The position numbers and the translations under genes are program-made. A DNA stretch of 64,000 bases from Ceratotherium simum simum (Eukaryota > Chordata > Mammalia > Perissodactyla > Rhinocerotidae): NCBI RefSeq assembly GCF_000283155.1, contig NW_004454260.1, forward strand, positions 3,848,837 to 3,912,836. Direction: 5' to 3'. The notes beneath the pieces are model-generated. The model saw only the letters and a program-made list of their open reading frames with translations, searched no databases and was not told the origin of the DNA. Below, piece by piece: positions 37,400-49,960 of this stretch. Positions within the stretch are counted from its first letter, which is position 1. The number at the start of each line of letters is the position of its first letter.

Positions 37400-37580
37400 G
37401 TTTACTTTACTAATGATGATCACATTCCTCTGGTATAGCTGTAGTTTTATACCTGTCTCTCCCACTGCCATTGCCCTCGCGAGGACAGGGATCTCAACAG
37501 GCCCTTCTCTTTATCCCCACTGTTGTTGGCATGGTCCCTTTCACACAGTAAGCATTCACCTCATATTTGATGACTGGGTG
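37400..37580 (+). mobile_element. L2 LINE 3' end fragment, sense
   Basis: 'gaggacagggatctcaacag' followed by 'cacacagtaagcattcacct' resembles the L2 terminal region. Confidence 0.45.
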
Positions 37581-38599
37581 GGGAAAATTCATGTTAATTA
37601 TAACATCACTGCAGAATTTCAGAACAGTGACTGTCTGTATTCATGTTCCTGTGGAGGGTGTGCTGCTGCCTGGAATCCCATTTCCCGCCTCTCCAGTAAG
37701 CAGGAGGGGCGGGGTGACCGTGGGGTGGTCCAGGACCACCGCTCCCCTTCCACAGGCGCCGGCTGCAGCGCAGGTCGTCCAGCACAGGGTGAAACGCTGC
37801 GTCTGTCTTGCTCCTTTGAGACTGTGTAGTGCAGTTGTAGTAATTTTAGCAGTTGTTGCAGATTCACATGCGTAATCAGAAGGGTAATCGTCCAGTTTAT
37901 CTTTCAGGAAGAAGTAGTTTACGCCTGTCCTGGGCAGCTTTGAACTGAGAGCTGTCATATATCAGGATAACAAAATGCAGTCAAAAGAGAGGACCAAGGA
38001 GCTCCTCTCACAGAGACGTCTTGAAGACTTATTTTGAGAAGCAGCTTTTAGTGTTTTAAAAAACTTTTTGAACTCTAGGAATATCTCTAGTACCGGCAGC
38101 TGAAATTAGAACACTGGTGTATTGAATCGTATCACTTTGAGCTACTGGAAAATTGCATTTCAAAAATATCTGAGGAGGTTCTGAGATTTCTCGCAAAGGG
38201 TACCTGCCGTCCTTTTCATGGGGACTTGGCGGGTCTCAACTTCGCCGAGCTTTGCCCGTGGTCTGAGTGGTCAGTCCTCTGGTCAGAAGAGCTGTCGCTG
38301 CTTGCAGTCTCATGTCTACAGCCGTGATATATATTGTCCTGAGCCCCAAATGGTGTCGAAGAGACAGAAAGGAAACCAGCCCTGTGCCCTGGCACGGCAC
38401 CCAGACGCTGAGCTGAGCCTGTCAGTGCAGTTGCCTTCTCAGGCTCTTCCAGCGGCCCAGTGAGCTCCGCACCGCTTTCTTTCAAGTGCAGTTTGGGGAG
38501 AACTTTTCAGTCATGCTATAGTTTTATTTTCTTTTTAAAAATAAACGGGGCTTTGGGGGATGATAAGGATGTGAGAGAGTTACTTTGATTTAAACTTTG
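37581..38599. other. Intronic stretch with nothing recognised
   Basis: Overlapping open frames on both strands around 37600-37960 and 38216-38485 come from GC-rich sequence. No product recognised. Confidence 0.35.
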
Positions 38600-38730
38600 G
38601 GAGTGTGATTTAGAGGCAAGAGCCTGGGGGTCTGGAGTTCTGGGTTCTGGTTCTGACTGTGCTTTAAACCAGCTTTGTAACTTTGTATCATCAGCTATTT
38701 CTCTGTCATTAGTTTTTCTCATCAATACAA
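38600..38730 (+). mobile_element. MIR SINE fragment
   Basis: 'ggcaagagcctgggggtctg', 'gttctgggttctggttctg' and 'catcagctatttctctgtca' follow the MIR order. Confidence 0.5.
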
Positions 38731-38795
38731 CGATGTCAGGGCCGGGCTTGTCTCTCTGCCGTGGTTTTGGCCTTGTGCTGCCTCCCTTTGGAAGA

Positions 38796-38990
38796 TGACC
38801 TTCGGGCCAGGCGCTGTGCTGAGCACTTGGGGTGCGCTCTCTCATTTACCCTTCACAAGGACTCTGTGAGGTGGGCCCTCTGTGCCCCCCGGGTGCAGGA
38901 AACAAAGGCTGAGAGAAGCTGAATAAAAGCAGGACTCGAACGGTCTGAACCCCAGAGCCTGTGCTCTCAACCCCTGAACTCCACCAATAG
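38796..38990 (-). mobile_element. MIR SINE
   Basis: Reversed MIR: 'gccaggcgctgtgctgagca', 'actctgtgaggtgggccctc', 'gcaggactcgaacggtctga', 'agagcctgtgctctcaaccc'. Confidence 0.75.
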
Positions 38991-39169
38991 GATGAGAGGA
39001 GACAGCAGCCGGGGAAGCGTGGAGAGAGGCAGGACAGGTGTGAATGTGGAGTGCTGTCAGGGCGCAGGAGCGGGCGGAGCAGGTGCTGCCGGTGAGACGT
39101 GAGCAGGCTGAGCCCCCCTTGCCCAGTCCTCCTGGCACTGTCAGTCCCGCGCAGTGCCAAGTCGGCATG

Positions 39170-39597
39170 TGCAAAACCAAACCTGTCTTCCTGCTAAGTC
39201 CTCTCTCATGTGTGTTCTTTTTCATTGGTAGCTCCATCCTCGGAATCACACTGGCTAAACCCTGGGCCTCATTCTTGATGGGTGCTCTCTTTCCCTCACT
39301 CTCATCTGATTGGTCTCCAAGTCCTGGAGATGGTACCCAAGAAATAGTTCTTGAATCCACCCTTCCCCCGCGTTTCGTGCTGTTGCCTCCACGTCCCTTA
39401 TTGAGAACAGTGTAGTGGTGTGGTGACCTCACACCTGATCTCCTGAATGCCTCTTTCCCTCTCCAGTCCATCTCAACACTGCCCATTTGCTAAATCCAAT
39501 TCTGATCAGGTGACTCTCTTGTTTAAAGACTTAGATGGCTGGCTAACCATTGCATATAGGTTAAAGTTTAAATCCCCTGTAATGCTATAAGGCCTGT
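39170..39597 (+). mobile_element. L2 LINE ORF2/3' region, sense
   Basis: 'tcaggtgactctcttgttta', 'aagacttagatggctggcta' and 'gttaaagtttaaatcccctg' are the L2 'HPLL' region. It stops abruptly at an LTR-like insert. Confidence 0.65.
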
Positions 39598-39870
39598 CTT
39601 AGCACAGACTGCTATTACAAATTACCATAGACTGGTGGCTTCAACAACAAGCATTTATTTCTCCCAGTTCTGGAAGCTTCAAGTCTGAGATCAGGGTGCC
39701 AGCATGGTCGGATTCTGGTGAGGACTCTCCAGCTGGGGGCACTTTGCTGTAAACATCTCCCAGCTCCTCTCTTGCCCCAGCTGGTCCCTGAACAAGCTCT
39801 GTGCATTCCCCGGTCAGCCTTTTCTCTCTCTGTGCTTTCCGTTTACAATGAACGCACCTCTGGTAGAGCA
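39598..39870 (+). mobile_element. LTR-type repeat fragment related to 470-955, inserted in L2
   Basis: 'agcacagactgctattacaa', 'attaccatagactggtggct' and 'atttctcccagttctggaag' share the start pattern of the repeat at 470-955. The remainder is diverged. Confidence 0.55.
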
Positions 39871-39883
39871 CGTCATACAGAGA

Positions 39884-40090
39884 GGCAGTACGGCTAGTGC
39901 TCAGGAGCACAGACAACAGAGGCACACTGCCTGGGTTAGAAGCCCAGGTTTGCCATTTTGTTGCTGGGTGACTTGGGCAGCTAACCTCTGCCTCAATGTC
40001 CTTCTCTGCAAAATGGGTATGATATTACTGGAACCTGCCTCAGAGGAGACATCAGAGAAGTAGGAAGAGACGCAGATAGCGTGGGGTCAT
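39884..40090 (+). mobile_element. MIR SINE
   Basis: Full MIR order: 'gtgctcaggagcacagacaa', 'cactgcctgggttagaagcc', 'gctgggtgacttgggcagct', 'tctctgcaaaatgggtatga', 'aacctgcctcagaggag'. Confidence 0.8.
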
Positions 40091-42721
40091 AGATGGGGAG
40101 GTGAACATTTACAGAACGTGCACGGAACATTTTAAGAATGATGCAGAGGGCCCGTGTTAGTGCAATATTAAATAGTGTTAAACTGTAAACCAAACTTGGA
40201 TTAAATAAGCGCTCTGTGCCATCTATCTTGTGTAGAAATAGGACAATTTCTATTGCAGAGAAATTTCTTTGTAGGAGCAATATCTTGAAGTGTTTCTAGC
40301 TCCTTCCTTAAGAAGCAGTTGCCCCCACAGGGTAGTGGACGACGGGATGGAGCTGGTACTGGGTGTTGGGACTGGAAGCTGGAGGGTGGTAAGGACGCAG
40401 AGGAGGCGCCCATGGGCCTGGTGGGCTGGAACCAGGACCATAAAACATTGTCTGCTATCAGCTCTGGGTTGTATGTTTGTGAAAAATAATAATATGTCTT
40501 GTGTTTATGTAATATTGGGTATCCCCCTGTTAATTATTTCTGTATCATTGGTTCTGTTTCCTACTCAGATAGATGGCACAAAGAGAGAAGGCTTTGCTGA
40601 TGCAGCTTCATGGGGTTTCTAAAATAATTCTGTGCAATCCGTACTTTCTCGAGTCCTGTTATGTAATAACCACTTCTAAAAGAAAGCCCCTTGTTTGTGT
40701 GCTGATGTCTTCCTTGGAGGTGGGGAAGGAAGAGGGCACCCAGAGGAGTTAGGTGGTTTATTTTGTCTTGACTAAAAGGAGCAGTTTCCTTCTTAACTTC
40801 TCATACCAGGACTCACGAGAGTGAGTGTGAGCACCTTTCGATTCAGGGTGTTTCCAGGGGTGTTCCTTTGGGCTGTGCTGTGGGGATGGAGAGCCCGGCT
40901 CTGCTCACCCACTTCTGGCATCTGCCTGGGGTGGACCACACTCGAGCATCATGCTGACTGAGGCCCGGGCTTGGGGATGAAGAGGGCAGAATGACACCCC
41001 TGGGAGAGGGCATGAGGTGACAAGTGCCAGAGAAAACAGGCTTGGCCAGCTCCTCAGGTCGTCAGTGTTTGCACTGATGCAGGGAGCCTCACTAGGGGAG
41101 CCCCAGATGGGGGCGAGAGTGTCATGTGCATCCCCTAACTCTTGTCTTTGGGTCAGAGCCCCGTGTTGCTCTTGTAGGGACTGGATCTGCGTTGTAGTTC
41201 TCTTTAGAGGCTGTGTTTTATCCTATTTCTAGGGCTTTCCTTGCTGCCTGTGTTCTCAACCTTCCTGCTCCTTGTCTGTGGCCCTGCTTGTGGGCATTGT
41301 GTCCCCTTTGCTGGTTTTGTCTAATTTCGTACATGTGGCGTACTCCATCTATGCTCTGGACTGTCCGGCTGACGGAAGTAGATGGCTGTAGTGGTGCTGT
41401 GGGATGCAGAGCCCACTAGCCACGTGGGCACATCACCAGCCTCCTCGTACCCCAGTGTCCTAGTCTCAGAGAATAGGCATCAAGGACTCACCTGAGGTTT
41501 AGGTGAGACAGCAGGTAATTCACGAGGTCCAGTGATTGTCCACGGTCCTCAGCAGAGCCCCCTCTAGGGCTGCCAGAGAGGACCCCAGGGCCCTGCCATG
41601 ACTCAGGGTGAGCACTTTGACCTTGCTCTGGGAGCTCTGTGTCTGGAAATGCTTCAGAGCCCCTGGCTGGTACATGGTAGAGGCATTGGATCAACCGTGT
41701 TTCTCGTCCTCCTGTTCCCTCCTACTGTCTGCTAATAAGGGCGTGGATCATTGTCTCAGGAAGGGGAACTCCAGTCTCCTCTCTGTGTTGCCTTCGCTGT
41801 AAATAAAGTTGAGCCCATCTCAGCCTGGAGCCACCGCAGCCTTCGCCGCACAGTGTGGTGTGATTCACACCTCTGACCTCACCTTGAAGCCGATATGTGC
41901 CGCTCAGCAACTCTGCCTGGCATCTGCCCAGGGCTGTGTGCTTATTGCTTAGCTAGAAGGTACTTGGCTGTGGAGCGTCACTCACTTTTAATTAGTCCCT
42001 CCTTGTTAATTAACAGCACACATTTCCCTGGAAGCTGTGCTGCGCCACCTTGGAACCTGTTCTCCCTGGGGTTGCACTTCCCTGAGTCTCCACCCAGGTC
42101 AGGGCTGCCTTCTGCCTGCACATGAGCATGTTAGTTGACACATGGTGCATGGCCATTGCATGGGCATCTCCTTTTGCCGTGTCTGGAGGAGAGAAGCGAG
42201 AACTCAGTGTTTGGCAGGAGAGAATTCCGTCGTGATTCCAGCCAGCATCTTACCAACCAGGAGATGTTCTCTTTTTCTCCTTTCAAAGAACATCTCTCAG
42301 TTGATTAAAAATTTCACTTTCCAGGATGATTTCTAGTTGAGCTATCTTAAACCTGATATGTGGGTATATGCTCCTGGAATCTGCTCAGCAGCACTTGACT
42401 GTGACAGAGGTATCCTGTCCCGGCCCCAACTGTGGGGCCAGAGCATGGCTTGCACTGGGCATGGCCGAGATCGGCATTATTTGTAGGGGTAGTGGGCGTT
42501 TGCATAGCTGGTGAGGGATATGGAAATGGGAATCACAGCTAAATGGGGAGGCATTTATGTGTAATATAGAGAGACAGTGCTTAATGCCATATCTGAGGGG
42601 TCGGGTGAGCTCATAAATAGGGAGACTCATGATGAGTTTAGAAGCAAGGAAAATGAGACACGTTGGGTGCAGAGTGAGGAACGGGTCTCAGCAAGCAGTT
42701 TTCAGGATTGTTCGGGGTGAT
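40091..42721. other. Mostly unique intronic stretch
   Basis: No exon is supported. A homeodomain-type palindrome lies at 42005-42014, next to a TTTAATTAG at 41987-41995. Confidence 0.35.
42005..42014. promoter_or_regulatory. Palindromic homeodomain-type site GTTAATTAAC
   Basis: A perfect 10-bp palindrome that resembles an HNF1 half-site pair lacking the spacer. A second TAATTA core lies 10-15 bp upstream. Function unproven. Confidence 0.25.
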
Positions 42722-42972
42722 GCACAGTGTGGCTGCCTGGATGAGAGCAGGGTTTTGGCGTCAGACTGGCTGGATTTGAAACTGGGCTTGGCCACTTGCC
42801 AGCTGTGCACCTTGGGCAAGTGACTTCACTGTGCTAAGCCTCAGTTTCCTTATCTTTAATGGGGATCATAAGACTTAGCTCATAGGATTGTTCTGAGGAT
42901 TAAATGAGATCATGTTTGTAAAGTGCCTAGTCTGATGTCTGGCCCAAAGTAGTTGCTCACTAAGTGGCTGCG
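42722..42972 (+). mobile_element. MIR SINE, near full length
   Basis: 'ttttggcgtcagactggctg', 'cttgccagctgtgcaccttg', 'gcctcagtttccttatcttt', 'ggattaaatgagatcatgtt', 'aaagtagttgctcactaagt'. Confidence 0.9.
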
Positions 42973-45900
42973 ACTATGAGCAGGAGGAGGGTGTTGGAAG
43001 CCTGGTTTCTCGGGCCTCTCCCTGTGCGGTGCGGGGCGGCTCCACCATCCTCTGGAGCCCCACGGGACTGAGGGGCAGACCGAGGGGCAGACGGAGACCA
43101 GGCAGACCTCTCTGCAGGGTTTGGCAGCTGACTCAGCCCTGCATGTATGCTTGAGACAGCTTCCTGCCAGGAAAAGGTTCTTTATTCTACTTATTCTATG
43201 GCGCTTGAGTGGGTGCCTTCTCTTTTCACTCTCCAGGCTCCACGGCCATGACCTATGCCGACTAACTGTCCTAGATCCTTCCTGAAACAAGGCTGAAGGA
43301 GGCGGAAGTGGGGGCAATGGAAAATCTCTGCATGTTCAGGAAGACCCTCTCTATCAAGTCTTCTCTACAAAGGTTCACCAGCAAATTAAAAAACAAAATC
43401 AAAACATAAGAGAATAGCAAAAAGGGTTTGGACCTATTTCCTGGCTTTTGGCGTGTGGAGATGTAATTAATCTCCATGCCTTCATTGTCTGAGTAGCAGA
43501 TCTTCCCCCAACCCCCCACCGGCCTTGGTTGCCACATTTCCCTTTTCCTGCTTCAAAGTAGGGAAAGAGGAATCAGAATGATTCTTGCAGGAGACCAGTG
43601 TGGAGTTGAGGGCTGGAGGGGCACCTCCAATTAGGGCGTTCCTGACTGAGAAGTGACCAGCCTGCTCCTTTGGGTTGCTCCGTGCTGGTCCCTGGAGGAG
43701 ATGCTCTTGGAGTGGGCTGTAGGGAGGACCTCACAGAGTGGCCCTCGAGGGTCCAAGCCCAAGTCCTCAGGTTAGGAAGGGCGGGAAGCGCGCTCCTGGC
43801 AGAGGCCCTGCAGCAGGTGTCGGGGACCTAGGGGTGGAGTCAGTGGGGTCCAGAGGTGGGAAAGTCACCCCAAGGAGTGGAGCAGCGAGGCAGGAGCCTG
43901 GCACTGGGGCCCTGGAGTCAGCCCTCGCTGGGGCTCTGTCCCATGGAAACAGAAGTACAGTCAGGAGGTCAGTTAACGTGGGTGCCCGGGATGGTCCATC
44001 AGGGTGAGAAAACATTCAAAAAATTTTACGTGTCACTATTTTAGGGGTATTTTTTTGTGAATACATAATACAACCGTACTGTAAAACTTGTATATAACTT
44101 ATAAATGAATATATTTACATATATGGTACTTGTTCAAAAGCTGTTTACTGCCTAGAATGTGCTGTTTCTGTTTACTAAGTTTGGAGACAGCTGATCTTGA
44201 GTGCCAAGGTCAGAGGAGGAGAGCAGGAAGCCGCTGGGATGGACCGAGGTGCCACCACGTGGATCCCTGTCTGCGGGAGGGTGGGGTAGCCGGATGTCGG
44301 GCTGAGGAGGTCAGGGAGGAAGGCCTCACGCTCTTCACGGCCAGTTCCGACACTTGACTTGGTTGTTGACTTGGCGTGGAAGCCCTGTCCCTCTCTGGGC
44401 TGTGGCGTCAGCACCTCTCTTAGCATCGACGGTGACACCCACCTGCTCCCTCATCGCCTCAGCTCTTCAGTTGCTGTCAGGAACACACCTGATAAAGCAC
44501 TTGGCACATGGATAGATGCTGACTAAAGGCTCGAGGGAAAAAAGAAACCCACGTTCCAGAAAGATCTGTGACACCTGAGAACCCTGCACTAAGGCTTCCA
44601 GGTGGTTGGGGTTTGGGGAGATTATGAGCTCTCCTTATACTCATTTTCGGCCCATTTTAACTGCTTTGCAAGCACCTCAGCCCTATCTAATTAAGTGTGT
44701 ACAAGAGGCAGGTTCTTGTGGACTCAACAGAGCAGTTACAGGAGGTGGTTGTATGTCCTCATTTCCTGTAAGAGAAGGCAGACCTAAAAAAAATTAGAGA
44801 AGTCAGTCAACAGAGTGTACAGGCAGTAGGGGCTGGGAGCTGGAGGGTCTCTCAGCTCTTGTAGTGGCTGTTGTCTGCCTCCTGTGGAATTTTCCTCCAC
44901 TTCTGCCGTGTGTTTGTTGGTCACTCACTTCACCCCCTAGTCCAGCGTGGGAGGCAAACACACAGAGTAGGAAACCGGGGGCAGGGAACGTGGAGGGCCA
45001 TCTTGGAAGCTGGCTACCACACCCTCCGTACAGGAGCTAAACTGAGCTGGAGGCATTCTAAATGAAGCCGTGTGTTTGGGTAACATTTACAGTGTTGGCT
45101 TTTTATATATTTTTGAGAGCAGTTGAAAACTCTTTGAATAAGAGTCCTTGCACGCTGCCTTTTCCACACACATTCAGGACGGTATGTTTGTCCAAGAGAT
45201 ATGACCTCAATTTATGTTCTGTTAGTACAGGTAGTCCTTTGACTGAAGGTAGGCTTGTGGGGTCGCCATCAAAGAGCTGATTGTATGCGCCAGAGTGGAA
45301 GAGACGCACACGGCGGCTCTGGGGCTTTGGTCTGCCACTTCCTGGCCCAGGAGACACTGCTTGTTTCTTTCTCCCATCAGCGCTTTGGCTGTGCCTGCAC
45401 ACAGGGTGGAGATGTCTCGGAGAATTTATTGCCACTCCTTGAATAGTTTCCTTTGTCACTCACAAGGCCTGTCATTGTAGTGTGTAGGGCTGCTGGACCT
45501 GGTCTCCTCTGAAGCCACCATCCCTTCTGCCTGCTGCTGACCCCGATGGCATTTCATCAGCGGGGCTTGTCTAAAGTCCTTCCTGATTTATGAGCTTCTT
45601 GTGGACATTAATAGACACGTCTTGGCAGGCTCTCTGTCATAATACCCAGCTCTTGGACCTAAGTATTCACCCATACACCCATCCTAATAGCTGCTTCTCT
45701 CCTAGCCATAGAAATCCTGATTTCCACTGTCCCTGTTTTGGTAAGTGTTCAACTCTGGAACAAACTTAGCCCTGTCTTGGCTTCACTCTCACATGGCTCC
45801 ACTCTAAGCTGAAATGATAAGCAGTACCTGTAGCCACTTGCATATCTTAATAAATGGTGTTGATTCCTAACATTTATTTTAAGCTTTTGTCATTTAAAAA

Positions 45901-47061
45901 TTTATTAATACTTCTCTTCTCAAACCCTACCGCCCCTCCACCCCCCCCACACGTACACTTGGTAGGTGGGAGCATGGCATTAACACTTTATATCTATTTT
46001 AATGGCATTTATCTATTGGGGCTCATTTATGGTTATTTGAGAAGACCTGGATTCCTCTACAAACTTATAAATTGCTGATGCTGGAATTTGTGCTTGGTCC
46101 ATCTTTTTGTCCCCTGTAACTTCTTAGGCCATGCATTGAATGTAGTACCTACTTAATAACTATTTGTTAAAATGATGGATTACGACAGTATCCTAGATGG
46201 AGTGGACTGTGACTCTGACCCATTGTTGGGTTGTTGCTGTGTTATTTGGAGATCTGGGAAATGTCCAGGATGCTTCTTGGTCTGGGCAGGAGGTCAGGGC
46301 TGTTGGAAAACTTGTACCTGGAGTCTGAGAAACTGACTTCATTGCTGGACCCCTTGGCATAGGCCCACTGTGTCTTTCACACTCTCTGCCTTAAATGTTC
46401 AGAAAGTGCTATAAACTCCTTAAGCAACCCTCTGCCTATATACCCCGGGAAGAAAGCTCTTAGGGTTATTCTGGCCTGAGGATGATGGAACGTCAGTCTG
46501 CACTGAGAACCCTCTTCCAGGCTGAGAGCTTTTGAAATAACCTTGCCTTAGGTGGGCTCAGACCTGGGTGGTACTAGAAAGGATTGCTCTGCAACACTGT
46601 TTTGTCTTCACAGTGGACTGTGAGGAAGCCTTCTCCCAGCTGTTTTGTTCCCCATAAATTGTAAGAATGACAGCAAAGCCATTCTGCTTGGATGTTCTCT
46701 TCAATCTAATCAATAAATCCACTGTTTGGACAAGGTGTGTCACAGAACCATCCTTGGGGATCTGGCCAGGGACAGGAAAGTATTGGGGAAAGCCTTAGTA
46801 AGGATGGACATTTAAAAATGTAAGTGGCAAGAAACCTGGTGAGCACAAAGGATTTTCTATAATTAAAAAAATAGGAAGTACATCTCTCTTCTCCCAAAGG
46901 TCTCCTTCTCCAACCTAAAACTGGTTGTTGACAGGGGCTCCATCTTGCTCTCCACGCCTTCCCTGTCCCCAGCCACCCCCAAAGACTAGCTAGTCTATGG
47001 GTGCCTTTTCTAAGTTTTAAAATAGTAGCACAATGCTGCTGTGATCACACAAAGCTATATT
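42973..47061. other. Intronic stretch with weak MIR/L2 traces only
   Basis: MIR-like traces lie at about 44360-44530 ('aaagcacttggcacatggat') and an L2-like end at about 46080-46175 ('gtagtacctacttaataact'). 43740-44000 is GC-rich with overlapping open frames that show no homology. No exon supported. Confidence 0.35.
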
Positions 47062-47210
47062 TTCACTGTCATCCCTAGCGTGTAATAGTGCTTGGTAATT
47101 ACACGGTGCTTTCCATCTGCAAGTCGGTATACACGTTATAAATGTTAACTCTTTAATTCTCCCAACACCTGTGCAGAGGGAGGTTGAGGCTTAGCTGTAG
47201 TTTGATGTGG
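47062..47210 (-). mobile_element. MIR SINE fragment
   Basis: Reversed MIR-like order: 'tacacggtgctttccatctg', 'taactctttaattctcccaa', 'cacctgtgcagagggaggtt'. Confidence 0.45.
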
Positions 47211-47480
47211 TAACATCTCGTCGAGGTGTTGGCTCCTGTCTGTGGTAGAGCTGGTAAAGTAGCATCTGTTCTTGAGGGTGATGTTCGGTGCTGCCCAGGG
47301 AGAAACCTGAAGTCTCCATAGAAGCAAGAATCCGAAGGATAAGTCTCCTGACTTCAGCGAACAGATGCTCCTGGCCTCTGTGGTTTAGCCGGTTGTTACT
47401 ATTTCGATTACAGATTAGACTGCTAGAATCGTTAGAAAACATTTTGTCTGTTAAAAGATGCAGAGGCACAACTTTTTAAA

Positions 47481-47725
47481 TTTTTTTTTTTTTTTGTGAG
47501 GATGATCGGCCCTGAGCTAACATCTGCCAATCCTTCTCTTTTTGCTGAGGAAGACTGGCCCTGGACTAACATCCATGCTCATCTTCCTCTACTTTGTATG
47601 GGACGCTGCCACAGCATGGCTTGACAAGCAGTGCGTCGGTGCGCACCCGGGATCCGAACTGGCAAACCCCCCACCACCGCAGCGGAGCGCACGCACTTAA
47701 CTGCTTGCGCCACCAGGCCGGCCCC
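47481..47725 (-). mobile_element. ERE SINE, type B
   Basis: Minus-strand head near 47725 (B box gttcggatcccg read in reverse) and two type B tail units, ending in a T-run at 47481-47494. No clear target duplication seen. Confidence 0.92.
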
Positions 47726-47749
47726 TTGTTTTGTTTTTAAATAAAGAAA

Positions 47750-48600
47750 AACAATAGAATTTTGTTTGTAACGTACATTATCTGATCTTTAAAAGGAGAA
47801 ACTCATTACTGCTTCTTTGGCAATAATTTTTATGGCATTTTGTTATTTCTTTTAAAAAGTCATTTCTTCCTAAAATCTATTTTTTTCTCCTTTTACATCC
47901 CAAAGAATGGAATACCAAATAATTTTGAGATTTATACCAGTGGATTTCAAAAGCCAGACTAGACTTTAAAGCGACTTACGGAACAGAACAAAATAGTGTT
48001 GTACAGTTATAAATGTTTTTAGCCATAGCTTCAATACATTGCTTCAGTTAACCAACATGATTTCAATTTATTATGCAAATGTAACAATTATTCCATTAAA
48101 AAAATCTGTTAGAAAGATTGCATACTTTGTTTCCCCAGCACATTGAATTGTGTTGTGTTCCTTTTTTTTTTTGATTTGCTTATTTTGTCTTTAATGACAA
48201 TCCACTTAAAGTAAAAGCCTTTAAAGTGGCAGAACAACGTGATAACATGTCTTCACTGGTAATTTAATACTTGGATATAATGAGTTCATCTGAGAGACTT
48301 CATTAAAAACAGCAAGGTGCCTGAACACCAAAGCTGAGATGTTTTTAATCACAGAATTGTAGTAATTATACAAATCCCAAGATTTTCATCAGACAGAAAA
48401 GGCTTCCAGGGCTAAACATACACTTTAAACTTAGCACTAATAACTGCATATTGTTCCAAGTTATAGGATAGAGAGTCTGCAGGCCAAGAGAAATATTGGA
48501 GAGAATGTTATGTGTTGAATCGTTAAGGAAAATTAAGAACAAACTATTTTGATAACATAATGGTATCTGTAAGAGTCACATGACCTGGTAATAGAAGAGG
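47750..48600. other. AT-rich, repeat-free block; candidate conserved non-coding element
   Basis: No SINE, LINE or LTR pattern is recognisable over about 850 bp. It contains an exact octamer ATGCAAAT at 48073-48080, followed closely by acaatta, and several TAAT-type cores. Such blocks often prove to be conserved enhancers, but conservation cannot be seen here. Confidence 0.3.
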
Positions 48601-49649
48601 AACCCTCAGGTGTGGCCATGGTGCACAGCAGGTGACACTCGGATAAAGTCAGTGAGCCTGCCCCTGTTACTGCATTCCCAGCATATAGACAATGCTAGAA
48701 GGAACATCTCTTTCTTCTCCCAGGGGTCCTGAAGTTGCTGATTAACTGGAGTGCCTCTTCCAGTCAATAAATGGGACAGACCACCAGTAAAGGGGATGAT
48801 TATTGGCCCAGGATCTGGGTTTCTGGGTCAGGTGAAGACTATGTACAGAATAATTTAGTTATAGTGGGGATTATTAAAAATGTCAAATTTTTAATAAACT
48901 GGCCAGGACACAGTACCCTCAAGGAGCTTGTTTCTAAGAGAAGTGATATAAAAAGATGCATCCAGGAAGGTTTTATAAAAATCTCCCTAAACAAGAAATT
49001 TTATTTGATCTATTTTTCCATTTATCATTACTTTTTCTGGCTCAAATTGGTAGGCGAGACGAGGAAAGAGGATTAAGGAAGGGAGAACACTGAGAGGGAG
49101 TGTGCTGTGGAGGTGTCTGTGCTGGGGGGAGGATGAGGAAGGGTGCCCAGGAGAATGGAGAAGGCGAGTCAGCTTGGCTCCTCATTCGTTACAGGGGGTT
49201 TGGGGTTGAGAGGCAGAGCATTATTTGAGTGAAAGGGCATGCGATCAGTCTGGGTGTTCCTGATGGGCAGCCGGGACACAGAATTCCTCCTAGAAGCTGG
49301 AGCAGAGACAGGCCTGGGATTGGAGTCCTGACAAGACAGGATTCTGGTCTCTGTTCTTCTCCCAACCCCAGCCCTTTCTATGGTGAACTCACCTGTCTGC
49401 AAGCAGAATTGGAGTTAGCTGGAACAACTGTCCCCTGATTCCTTCTGAATATGTTAGCATCCACATTTATTATTTGCATATTTGACCCTCCAGGTGCTTC
49501 CTCGCCTTCTTATCGGAAAGCTTGAAGACCATTTTGAGCCAGTGTGCAGCCCTGCCCTGTACTGTAGGCCTCACCTTTTGCTTCCACCAACGCTGGGCAG
49601 GCCCTGGCCAGAGAAGTCCCTGCCTGCCATTTCAATGTCATTGAAGTTT
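48601..49649. other. Intronic stretch with nothing recognised
   Basis: A short open frame at 48771-49076 and others at 49169-49438 have no recognisable product or splice signals. Confidence 0.35.
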
Positions 49650-49850
49650 TGCTTTTTCCCTTTTAGTCATCAAAATAATGTGCCATTATGGAAAATTTAC
49701 AAGATACAGAAAAATATAGAAAAGCAGAAAAATCACCCAGAGAGAATTCCACCTAGAGAGATTCACATTTTGCCATATTTCCTTCCAGTCGTTTTTCTGC
49801 ATCCTTTGTTCTTTATATGCATTGCTCTGCAAATGCATATTTGTGTTCTG
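49650..49850 (-). mobile_element. Old LINE 3'-end fragment just upstream of the coding exon
   Basis: 'aatttacaagatacagaaaa', 'gcagaaaaatcacccagaga' and 'catatttccttccagtcgtt' recall a common reversed L1M-type 3' end. Confidence 0.4.
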
Positions 49851-49960
49851 ATTTACAAACATTTCACAATATTTAATCACCTGTCATAAGCATTTTCCGT
49901 AAACCTCAGGGGAGATCTGCTGAATATTGATTGCCGTAGTGAACGTAAGGTGTTATCATC

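Noticed and set aside
38842..39486. A 214-codon minus-strand frame
   Set aside because: It overlaps MIR and L2 sequence on both sides and has no recognised domain or splice context.
43740..44010. GC-rich segment with overlapping open frames, considered as an exon or CpG island
   Set aside because: No recognisable protein, no paired splice sites of quality, and CpG density does not look high by eye.
48771..49076. A 101-codon plus-strand frame with an MGQTTSK start that could suggest an N-myristoylated, Gag-like protein
   Set aside because: Nothing after the first residues resembles a Gag protein. There is no proviral sequence or LTR around it, so the start is best explained by chance.
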